In this document: one piece after another, positions 55,653-64,000 of the stretch
Numbering within the stretch: position 1 is the first letter of the stretch
How the letters are laid out: each line of letters starts with the position of its first letter
Source of the DNA: Micropterix aruncella
Taxonomy: Eukaryota; Arthropoda; Insecta; Lepidoptera; Micropterigidae
Reading direction: 5' to 3'
NCBI GenBank assembly: GCA_944548615.1
Contig: OX155971.1
Location: forward strand, 24,200,782 to 24,264,781
Length of the DNA: 64,000 nt
Translations under genes and position numbers: made by a program
The notes under the pieces: generated by a model
The model's input: only the letters and a program-made list of their open reading frames with translations
Told to the model about the DNA's origin: nothing
Database searches by the model: none

Positions 55653-56039
55653 CTATAACAAGATGATTTTCAAATAAGGTATTTATTATGTACTTAACTG
55701 TTTCTAGACCGTCTTTTTATTGATGATATTTATTTTTATTGATTAAGTAATGCAACTATAATATTTTAGTAAACATTTCAAAACATAAGATGGCACAAAC
55801 ATATTTTTACCGCTAAATCAATAACATAAAATAAATACATTGGATAGTCTAGTGGCAACATCACCTTTTTAGGCAGGACCTGTTCTAAGTTAAACATTTA
55901 ATTTTGTAGTTTTAATAATGTTAAAATTACGAGTGAAAAATTAAAATGCGAGTGACAAAATACAAGTCAAATTATAATAACTAAATAAATCGTAATAATT
56001 AGAAAAATGCAAAGTTGTAAATAAAATCAACCTGCATTT
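55653..56039. other. unassigned, AT-rich
   Basis: No gene or repeat recognised between the two related LINE ends. Confidence 0.3.
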
Positions 56040-56757
56040 TAGTTATAGCTAAGATGAAGAAAGATACAATAAAACAAATTATGAGCAGTGTTTAATGTAT
56101 GCTAGACAGCACCTCGCAGAAACTGCAATTAATGCAGACATTCACTCGCATCATACCCGCGGTAGCTCCCTTTTATGCGTACCCCGAATACGACTGGCAA
56201 AAGTACAGAAAATCTACTTGTACCTTAGCATTAAATTCTATAATCTACTCCCTACAAAATTTAAACAGCTGGAGGACATAAAATTAAAAAAAACATCAAG
56301 GAGATGCTGATAGGCCTTCCTTTCTATCTATACCTCAAATCTGGCCGAATTTGAGGGCCATGATTTTTCAAATATTATGCCTATATACTAAATTACTTAA
56401 AAAAGTAGAGCCTTATTGTCAGATTATTTTATATGGTGTTATATCTGTACTTTTAGTTTAAAATGCATAACGTAGATTTAATTTGATTATTTAACATTTT
56501 ACTGACAATTTGAATATTACGATGAATAATTTTACTACGTATCTTTTCGAATTACTAACTACTTCAAATATTAGGCTTATATTTTGATTATTTATATTTA
56601 TAGTCTGCCAATCTAGTAGTTAATTCTTGACTACCTATGTATGTTCAGTAAAGAGTAGTAACGAAACTTACTACATAACCCAATTATTTTGACACGTCCA
56701 AGAGCGGTCTTTAGCCGTCAATTGGACACGACGAAAATGTAATGTAATGTAATGTAA
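56040..56757 (+). mobile_element. 5'-truncated LINE with (TAATG)n tail
   Basis: Coding remnant 56092-56310: MYARQHLAETAINADIHSHH, LCVPRIRLAKVQKIYLYLSI, KFYNLLPTKFKQLEDIKLKK, then a short shift. The 3' UTR repeats that of 55206-55652 and ends 'aatgtaatgtaatgtaaatg'. 'HTRG...L..P..RL.K.Q..Y...I..YN.LP' is the LINE C-terminal pattern. Confidence 0.82.
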
Positions 56758-57122
56758 ATGTTAAGTTACCTCTTAGTATAACGTAAAAAAAAATATAGTT
56801 AAAATATATAGTTAAGATAGCGCATCTAACGTGGTAAACATTTATACACGAAAAAATATTCGGCTTTTAATCGTTTTCTGCGACAGTTACTGTTTTTAAA
56901 AATATTTACATATTTAAAAGAAAATTACAACCTCAAATTAAATATTGAATGTTTGAATAGAAAATATAAAAAAAATATATGTTCAGCTTATAAATAAACT
57001 GGGGAATTTTCCTTCTCAGAATATTTTTCAATATTAAGGGGTACCTTATTGTATAACGACATTGAACAATTGGGTTGGATGCAAGAGAATCAGATTACTT
57101 CTCCCTCTGGTGAAACGATTCA
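56758..57122. other. unassigned, AT-rich
   Basis: Nothing recognised. Confidence 0.3.
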
Positions 57123-57922
57123 TCTATACTAATATTATAAAGAGGTAAAGTTTGTGAAGTTGTAGGAAGTAATCTCTGAATCTACTGAACCGATTTTGAA
57201 CATTCTTTTACCAATAGAAAGCCACGTTATTTATAAGTGTCATAGGCTATATATTAATCCGAAAAATGAAAAGACTTTTTCGTGGTAGTCGGATTTTCAA
57301 AGTAAGTCGGAAAAAACGGTCGAACGGAAACGTTTCTAACTAACGCTGCCTTAACGATGAGAGATATATGATTAAGTTCTAGAGAAGTGCTTGATAGAGC
57401 TTGATAATGCCTATACAAAGGTCAGCGACAGCATATGTCTAAATTTTATGTTTAAGTCACAAAAAGTAGTTTTTTATATTAAAAAAATAATTTACATCGT
57501 TAGGTCATGTTTATTGGTCATATTATCAACAATTATTATCATCAATGAATTGTATCATATTATCAACAATGAGTACTGAATACTGAATTATGAATTCATA
57601 TCAAAATAAGTAAATTTACCGTCTCAAGTGTTTAAAACAAAAGACTTTTCCCTTTTACTGCATATAATTTTACTTTTACTGCATAGATGGTTAAAGAGAT
57701 AAGACTCTCACAAATAAGACACTCACAAGAAGACACTCACAAATAACGGTAATGTAGTCGAATTGGCATGCAATTACATACAAACATATGCAGTAAAAAT
57801 ATAACCCTTCTTTTGGCAGACAGGAAATAAATCATAGCACTCAGTACTAACCGAACCACACTCATAATTTCATCACAGGTAAAAAGTTTTACCGCCCAAT
57901 GAAGTGGGCACGGGTCAGCTAT
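57123..57922 (+). mobile_element. non-autonomous Helitron
   Basis: Starts TCTATACTAATATTATAAAG. It has the internal 'cactcacaagaagacactca' block and the 3' hairpin GCCCA-atgaag-TGGGC, then 'cacgggtcagctat'. The terminal CTAG has lost G or mutated. Colinear with 60883-61631 (reverse). Confidence 0.88.
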
Positions 57923-58604
57923 TCAATAATACACACATTTTAGTGACACGTCGAAAATTTTATTATGATTGATAGATCGGGAAAAGTGCCATCGAGAATT
58001 GGGTAAAAATAATAAAATTAATGTTATTGTATTGAGGTAGACACCATGTCAATATAATATTTTTTGGGTAATTGTTAGGTAATAAGTATAAAGTGTTACA
58101 TATTAAGAATGTTGGTAACAAAGGAGCTAAAAAAAAAAGCTCTTCGCTTTGGTATGTTAAGGTAAAAAAGGAAATATCAATTCCATTAGCAAATGGCCAA
58201 AGTAAAAAGCTAATACATAATAAATTTCCATTAGTAAATGAATAAGTTTTTTCTATAAAGCGAGAGCCATGTTTGTTTTTCATTTTAATTTCAATGCCTC
58301 TACCTGCGCCATATTATTATGCGCACTCATTAAAAAGCGATATTCATCAAAGCACTTTATAAATAATTCCGACGAAAATATAGCTATAGAACACTTTTTT
58401 TGCGGTGCCCGAGTGTGGCTCGTCGATAGGCCCGAGTCAGTTGCGCGCAGTGTTCGATTCTCACTTGTTACATTCGTAAGAAGGCGCCGGTTGGATAAAA
58501 ACGCTGTTCTCAAATCTCCTCCAGGTTTACTGAGTTTCGATTGATTTGAGGTACTATTCGAGTTCTAAGGAGCATTATTATATTATTAGATTAGATTTTA
58601 ATAT
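57923..58604. other. unassigned sequence
   Basis: Short frames on both strands at 57963-58544 without recognisable domains. 58400-58520 is GC-richer. Confidence 0.3.
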
Positions 58605-58852
58605 TATTAGATACTAAATTTTTACTTTTTAAACTATCTAGTTTGAAGTATGCACAAGGCATTGCTTGCTTGGTACACTTGCCTTACTAAGGGCATAGGC
58701 CTAATTAGGCGGCGTTGATATAAAGAAATACTGTGCCGCAGCATTTTTTTTTTGCTACTATTTACAATTAAGCTCTAGTGATAATGTAATAATGTGTTGC
58801 AGTTAAAAAAATGCACTTTTCAATAAAAAAATTAAGAAATAAATAAATAAAA
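58605..58852 (+). mobile_element. LINE 3' UTR with (AAAT)n tail
   Basis: 'gcttggtacacttgccttac', 'gggcataggcctaattaggc', 'ggcgttgatataaag' and the tail 'aagaaataaataaataaaat' correspond to 28100-28285. Confidence 0.7.
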
Positions 58853-58865
58853 TATGTATTAACCC

Positions 58866-59803
58866 TTTGCAGCCCAAATTAGAAAAGAAATCGGTTGTGT
58901 CACCCCGAATATTTTCCGGCAAGCGGACAACCCCCGTCCCCCCAACCACCCCTTTCCTACCCCCCTCCCTTCTCCTCCCTAAACGCCCCAACCCCTCCCC
59001 GTCACCCCCTTCAACCCCCTTTCCCTTTCCACCACCCCGCCCTCTTTCCCCCCCCCGACCCCCCAAACCCGAAAGTAATTGTGTCAAATGACTAGGATAG
59101 AGAAATTAGTATATTTTAGTATTTTGTAGTATTTTCGTAGTTTTAAAATAGGTATTTTTCACCCCTTGACTCGCGAACTAAAAATTCAGCCGTACCTTTA
59201 GCGCGCAACAGTTTCGCGCGTGAAGTCGACGGCCTTGAGAAAAACGACCATAACTTGTAAACCACTATACGGATCAAAAAAAAATAACTGCAAAATGATC
59301 GCATTGAAATTTGAAATATAATACATTATAACCTTAGTTAGGCTTGCAACCCGAGCCGGTCGCCTCAAAATAGAGTATTTTATTAAATACCGCAGTATTT
59401 TTTTCACGTCGCTTGTGTAAGAGATCTTCCAACCAAAATCACAATGTGATTTTGGTCAAACAAGACATCTGTGTACCGAATTTCAAGTCTGTACCTGCAA
59501 TATATCGAGATTGACGTATGGCTAGCGCACCTTCTGGTGGTCTGATTTCAACTACACTCTTTTCAACTCTTGCCATGACCGAATGATGCCTCCATGCCGA
59601 ATTGCAGCTCAATCGGATGGAGGAATTCACACCCACACCCACGCACACACACACATACACACACACACACACATAGAGAGATAGACTTCAGTATGGAAAT
59701 GGTCCTAATCGTCTTAGGAGGGGTCGAAATGGATATTTCAGTCTTCATGTCGAATTTTTTTAGCGCATTCCTAAAACTTTCCCTTGGGCCGGGAAAGTAA
59801 AAT
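58866..59803 (+). repeat. family B dispersed repeat, longest copy
   Basis: From 'ttgcagcccaaattagaaaa' to 'gggccgggaaagtaaaataa'. It includes a 150-base pyrimidine-rich tract (58920-59075), 'gtcgcttgtg', 'cacaatgtgattttggtc', 'atgaccgaatgatgcc' and a CA microsatellite (about 59632-59674). Relative to the other copies it has about 210 extra bases (about 59160-59370). The end carries an ACTTTCCC/GGGAAAGT stem. Class unknown; Helitron-like or another non-autonomous element. Confidence 0.65.
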
Positions 59804-60179
59804 AAAAATATAGCATTTTAAGGAAATAACATTGGTTCACTAATATCTGAAGACAAATTTGTAAAGAAGTATATTTAAAATTTCACAAAATAACATGTTT
59901 ATTAAAACTACAAATGTAAATTTACCTCAAATATATTATTATTGTGTACTAGTGGTTACAGAGTGATGCCCCTCCCCCCCCCCCCCCCCCCCGGCTTTAG
60001 TATTTATATATCAGTAACTAAAACTATATAGGTTTTTTTAATAAGAATTTTATGTTGCAAGGAATATGTTAACAATATAATATCACTTATCGCTCATTCT
60101 TATGACAAAAACAACAAAATTTCAATATGCACCGCTTTTTGGAATGTCCTCAATCAGGCCTTTATTGGAATGTCCTCAA
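59804..60179. other. unassigned; 19-base C run
   Basis: C homopolymer at about 59974-59992. No gene. Confidence 0.4.
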
Positions 60180-60355
60180 TCAGGCCAATCATTAATTTAT
60201 TAACATTTAGAAATTTTAACATTTCGACAACTTTATAATTAGTAGTTGGATAGTTAAGGTACCCTATGATACTCGGGACGACATAGCGATTCTAAAAATA
60301 CATACTGCTAAATCCGTCCGATTGTTTAGAAGTTATAGTAGAATAAAGACACGAA
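60180..60355 (+). repeat. dispersed repeat, pair with 30640-30820
   Basis: 'aatttattaacatttagaaa', 'actcgggacgacatagcgat', 'gaagttatagtagaataaag' parallel 30670-30820. A 25-bp direct duplication ('ggaatgtcctcaatcaggcc') lies just upstream at 60140-60186. Confidence 0.5.
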
Positions 60356-60478
60356 AAACATACACAGATGAACCCTGAACACATAACACTTCTTTTTTGT
60401 TGGGCAATAATAGAATCCCTCTAAGACACCTCTGTTGTCCTTATTTTAAAACCTACGAGGTAAACATCGTAGGAATAA

Positions 60479-60698
60479 TCCTACTACTATATAAACGCGA
60501 AAGTTTGTAAGAATGTATGTATGGATGTTTGTTACTTTTTCACGCAAAAACTACTTAATGGATTTTGATGAAACTTTACAATAATATCTTATACATCAGA
60601 ACAACACATAGGCTATAATTTATAAAGATATATAGTTTTCTATTATCATTATCACAATTTTCCATCACCACGCGGGTGAAACTGCGGGGAGCAGCAAG
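60479..60698 (+). mobile_element. small non-autonomous Helitron, second family
   Basis: Begins TCCTACTACTATATAAACGC after A and ends 'ggggagcagcaag' before T. 'cgcgaaagtttgtaagaatg', 'cacgcaaaaactacttaatg' and a terminal 'cgcgggtgaaactgcggg' hairpin are typical of small insect Helitrons. The end is CAAG rather than CTAG, a one-base departure. 220 bp. Confidence 0.78.
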
Positions 60699-60882
60699 TT
60701 TAATATAATTTGCTTAATTATTATATTTATTGTCGGTTTACGATGTCATTATTGAGCATTTATCGAACATTTTGTCTGACTATTGCACAAGTTTTACATT
60801 ATTAATTTATTAATTTTATTCATATTTGGATTATTTGTGTTTTAAGTATTTATTATTATGACACATCCAACTTTATTTGGAA

Positions 60883-61631
60883 CTAGCTGACCCGTGCCCA
60901 CTTCGTTGGACGGTAAAACTTTTTACTTGTGATGAAATTATGAGTGTGGTTCGGTTAGTAGGTACTGAGTGCTATGATTTATTTCCTTACTGCCAAAAGA
61001 AGGGTTATATTTTTACTGCATATGTATGTATGTATTTGCATGCCAATTTGACTATATTATTGTTATTTGTAAGTGTCTTCTTGTGAGTGTCTTATTTGTG
61101 AGTGGTTTATCTCTTTAACCATTTATGCAGTAAAAGGGAAATTATATTCAGTAAAAGCGAAAAGTCTTTTGTTTTAAACACTTGAGACGATAAATTTACT
61201 TATTTTTATATGAATTCATAATTGTTGATAATGTGACTAATAAACATGACCTAACGATTTAAATTATTGTTTTAATATAAAAAACTACTTTTTGTGACTT
61301 AAATATAAAATTTAGACATATACTGTCGGCGATTTTTTTGTAGGCATTACCAAGCTCTACAACTTTTCTCTAGAACTTAATCATATATCTCTCATCGTTA
61401 AAGCAGCGTTAGTTAGAAACGTTTTAGTTCGACCGTTTTTTCTCCAACTTACTTCGCAAATCCGACTACCACGAAAAACTCTTTTCATTTTTCGGATTAA
61501 TATATAGTCTATGACACTAACAAATAACGTGGCTTTCTATTGATAAAAGAAATTTCAAAATCGGTTCAGTAGATCCAGAGATTACTTCCTACAACCTCAC
61601 AAACTTTACCTCTTTATAATATTAGTATAGA
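60883..61631 (-). mobile_element. non-autonomous Helitron, complete ends
   Basis: On the minus strand it starts TCTATACTAATATTATAAAG (ending at 61631) after A and ends GCCCACTTCG-type hairpin then CTAG at 60883, before T. 749 bp, no coding capacity. An apparent 69-codon frame near its 3' end is a shadow. Confidence 0.92.
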
Positions 61632-62213
61632 TTTTGGACGAATAAAAGACTTGACTAATGACTCGGTCGTTTATGTAAATTTTATGTCGATGTTGTATAC
61701 TTCGACAGACATGACGGATTGAAGGAGGTACAGTAAAACATTGCATTTTATAATAATGTAGCGTAATAAACTAATGACTTCGATCGGCTATCGCTAGACA
61801 ATTAATTAATTACCATAATTAATATCGACTAGAATCCGTGATCAAATACGCGCAGCATTAAAACAAAACTTGACTTCGGAATCGTGAATGTCATGACGTT
61901 CTGGAATAGTACGGTTTGCCAAAGGAGGTCACGGCCCATCTGGTGAAGGGACATGGATAAAGATAAGTTCGCAGATAGCAGACCGAGCCTCGACCAGCGC
62001 ATACGCAGAAATGAGTGGTCGCATTAACATTACACTTGACATGACCAAATTAGGAGGCGAAAATGAGAGGCAGCACACATATATGACAATTCTAGAGCAT
62101 TAACATCATTATCGATGAAATCAACCGGTTTTAAACAGAAAGTTCCTTAACGATTATTGTAAGGAGCTCTCTAGACGATCGAGCATGCTTGACAAGCTTC
62201 GCGTCGCGGGCAG
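61632..62213. other. unassigned, moderately GC-rich
   Basis: No gene or repeat recognised. Confidence 0.3.
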
Positions 62214-62740
62214 AGAGGGGATCGTAAACCGTAAGAAATATGCAAATATTTTTTTGTTATATTTACCAAAAAATGGAAATTTAAATTGTCAACGTATATT
62301 TTGAAATTTTCACAACAATAAATAATAATTAAATAATAATTTAGTGAATATAGTGTAATTCGGCGGTTGAGTAACTCGACCAGGACGTGTGGCTGAAGTG
62401 GCGGGTATCGGGCTCAATACCTCCAATCATGATTAACAGTACAACCTTATGACATCAAGGAGACAGCTGGACCTGTCTGGATGAGGGAAACGGACAACCG
62501 ATCCGGGTGGAGAGTGATTGGAGAGGCGTATGCCCAACGGTGGGCGAATGCGCGCTGATGATGAAGAAGAAGAAGATTTACCAAAATGGCTAATTTTGTA
62601 GTTTATACCAGGGAGTCACGTTAATTAGACGTAATTGATTGATGAATGACGTGACTCCCATAAAACTACAAAATTATGCATTTTTCGTAAATATTTAAAA
62701 TAATATTTGCATATTTCCTGCGGTTTACGATCCCCTCCCA
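62214..62740. mobile_element. snap-back MITE split by a LINE fragment
   Basis: The left end 'gaggggatcgtaaaccgtaa' (62215 on) with 'gaaatatgcaaatatt' pairs with the right end 'aatatttgcatatttcctgc', 'ggtttacgatcccctc' (62703-62737). A second inverted pair, 'taattttgtagttt...ggagtcacgt' (62591-62621) and 'acgtgactcc...aaaactacaaaatta' (62649-62676), lies inside. The element without the insert is about 210 bp. Confidence 0.8.
62277..62575 (+). mobile_element. RTE-tail-like LINE/SINE fragment, nested
   Basis: Flanked by ATTTACCAAAAAATGG (62261-62276) and ATTTACCAAAATGG (62576-62589), a target duplication differing only in an A run. It ends 'gctgatgatgaagaagaaga'. The segment before it translates as SGWRVIGEAYAQRWANAR, the extreme C-terminus of RTE LINEs. 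Probably a very short truncated LINE or a SINE that borrowed an RTE 3' end. Confidence 0.78.
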
Positions 62741-63354
62741 GCATGCTTGATGGTATAGAGAGACCTTTAAGACTAATTGAATTAGCAAGATATAATTAAC
62801 GCATTATAAATACGATAAAATAATAATCCACACGGTGTTTCCAAATATTAGGTAGGCAATAAATATTATGTAATGTAAAAATACTACAAATTACAAAATT
62901 TAAAATCTCGAAAGCAAGATAACAAAATAAAAATAAAGAGAAATAAAAGTAGATACCCGGGACTTTAAGACAGAAAGAATATGAAGTCATCAAATTGTGT
63001 TTGTTTACGCGTTTCCAAGAGAGAGAAATAGGGAGAGAGAAGTTAATTTAACTTAAATGTATAAAAAACCCAAAGCCAGCTATGTCACGCTTGTATGTGA
63101 TGATAGTCCCATGCCGCTCAACTAAGTAATAACTTGTTCCAGGGCAAGAATTTTAAACATATGCAGTACATGTTTGTGCAGTGTAGTACATATTTGTTTA
63201 AAAGCAGAAAAACTAATACACAAAAAGTTTTCCAAATAAAAATACTAAATTGTGTAATCAGAATATCACATACAAATGAAAGTTGTAAAATATTTAATAA
63301 TTTAAACTAGTCATAAAAAAAAAATTATGAATTTGAAATTGATAGCTTGAATGT
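62741..63354. other. unassigned, AT-rich
   Basis: Nothing recognised. Confidence 0.3.
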
Positions 63355-63640
63355 GAGGATATTCAAGACAATTTCACAATGTGATTTTGTCCGACCGAGT
63401 TACCTCTGTACCAAATTTTAAGTCTATTGTTCAAATATTTCGAGATTTAGATGTTACTAGTGCGCCCACTAGTGGACAGATTCCAACCACGAGTATTATT
63501 TACAGTAGAGGTACTTTTTAACTCTTGCCATGACCAAATGATGCCTACAATACGAATTTCAGCTTAATCAGATTAAGCATTTGGGCGCTATTGTGAAGGA
63601 ATACACACAGAAATATTCGTCTTTGATTTCAGTTCCATGT
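63355..63640 (+). repeat. family B fragment
   Basis: 'cacaatgtgattttgtccga', 'ctctgtaccaaattttaagt', 'cttgccatgaccaaatgatg' and 'cagcttaatcagattaagca' match 59440-59625. It lacks the CA run that follows in longer copies (only 'tacacacagaaat'). Confidence 0.65.
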
Positions 63641-63942
63641 TCTTGGAAAAATAAACATTTATGGGAATATTGAAATGCATGGGAATGAAAAAATAGTTTT
63701 AAAATCACATAATTACTGAGTTTTTGTCTAAGTATTTATTTTGTATTTTAGGATCGTAGAGTTCATGCTGGCATTTTTTTAGTATATTATATTTCTCCCA
63801 TCGTTTGATATAAATTTTTATGTTAATTATTATATATTTTGTTCTAAACATTTGAAATAATTGCAAAGTTTACAATATTGAAGTTCCACTATTTTTTTAA
63901 GGAATCTGTGCTGTAAAATATACTGCATGTTAATAAAAATGA
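63641..63942. other. unassigned, AT-rich
   Basis: Nothing recognised. Confidence 0.3.
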
Positions 63943-64000
63943 ACGTCATACATATATTACATGCATGTATAATACGTCATACATTACATGCATGTATAAT
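63943..64000 (+). repeat. 31-bp tandem repeat reaching window end
   Basis: 'acgtcatacatatattacat' at 63943 repeats as 'acgtcatacattacatgcat' at 63974; each unit contains the palindrome ACATGCATGT. The array probably continues beyond base 64000. Confidence 0.8.

Noticed and set aside
58803..59095. Glycine-rich and proline-rich frames on opposite strands
   Set aside because: Both come from the pyrimidine-rich tract of family B; no domain.

Overview
This window is eukaryotic and AT-rich, and it is built almost entirely from transposable-element debris. Spliceosomal introns, tRNA-derived SINEs, many 5'-truncated non-LTR retrotransposons (LINEs) with short-repeat tails, small inverted-repeat elements and Helitrons with TC...CTAG ends point to an insect. 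The Helitron termini (TCTATACTAATATTATAAAG at the start, a hairpin then CACGGGTCAGCTAG at the end) resemble those common in Lepidoptera, so a moth or butterfly is my best guess. That is inference from memory, not a search.

The standout is one apparently intact gene at 14632-18065. It has three exons joined by two phase-0 introns and encodes a predicted 898-residue protein: a Mutator-like transposase domain followed by a YqaJ/lambda-exonuclease-type PD-(D/E)XK nuclease domain. Its second intron carries a 321-bp inverted-repeat element with a 3-bp target duplication. Nearly every other recognisable coding region is truncated, frameshifted or stopped. The partial exception is the 674-codon LINE reading frame at 4754-7539, which would be uninterrupted were it not for a 753-bp hAT-like insertion.

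Layout. 1-2.9 kb: LINE remnants and a GC-rich dispersed repeat (called family Z here). 3.1-4.7 kb: a Tc1-like transposon with a dead transposase and an IR/DR-type end structure. 4.75-7.5 kb: LINE ORF with nested hAT. 8-11 kb: two minus-strand LINE remnants, a (TC)n microsatellite and a SINE. 11.6-13.1 kb: a large palindrome with a piggyBac-like element nested in one arm. 14.3-18.4 kb: the transposase-nuclease gene. 19-24.5 kb: SINE, mariner relic split by a LINE, piggyBac-like element. 25-37 kb: dispersed repeats, Helitron, LINE-in-LINE, family Z copies, and a LINE with a twin-priming inversion. 38-41.9 kb: low-repeat sequence with no recognised gene. 42-46.6 kb: LINE remnants and a 182-bp tandem array. 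46.6-50.1 kb: no recognised gene. 50-64 kb: two more copies of the intron-element family, a possible small exon, LINE ends, four Helitron copies (two families), and a snap-back element that was itself hit by a LINE fragment.

The recurring theme is nesting. At least eight insertions can be ordered relative to their hosts from target duplications or from an empty-site copy. There is no operon-like organisation, no CRISPR array, no rRNA and no true tRNA gene that I can support.
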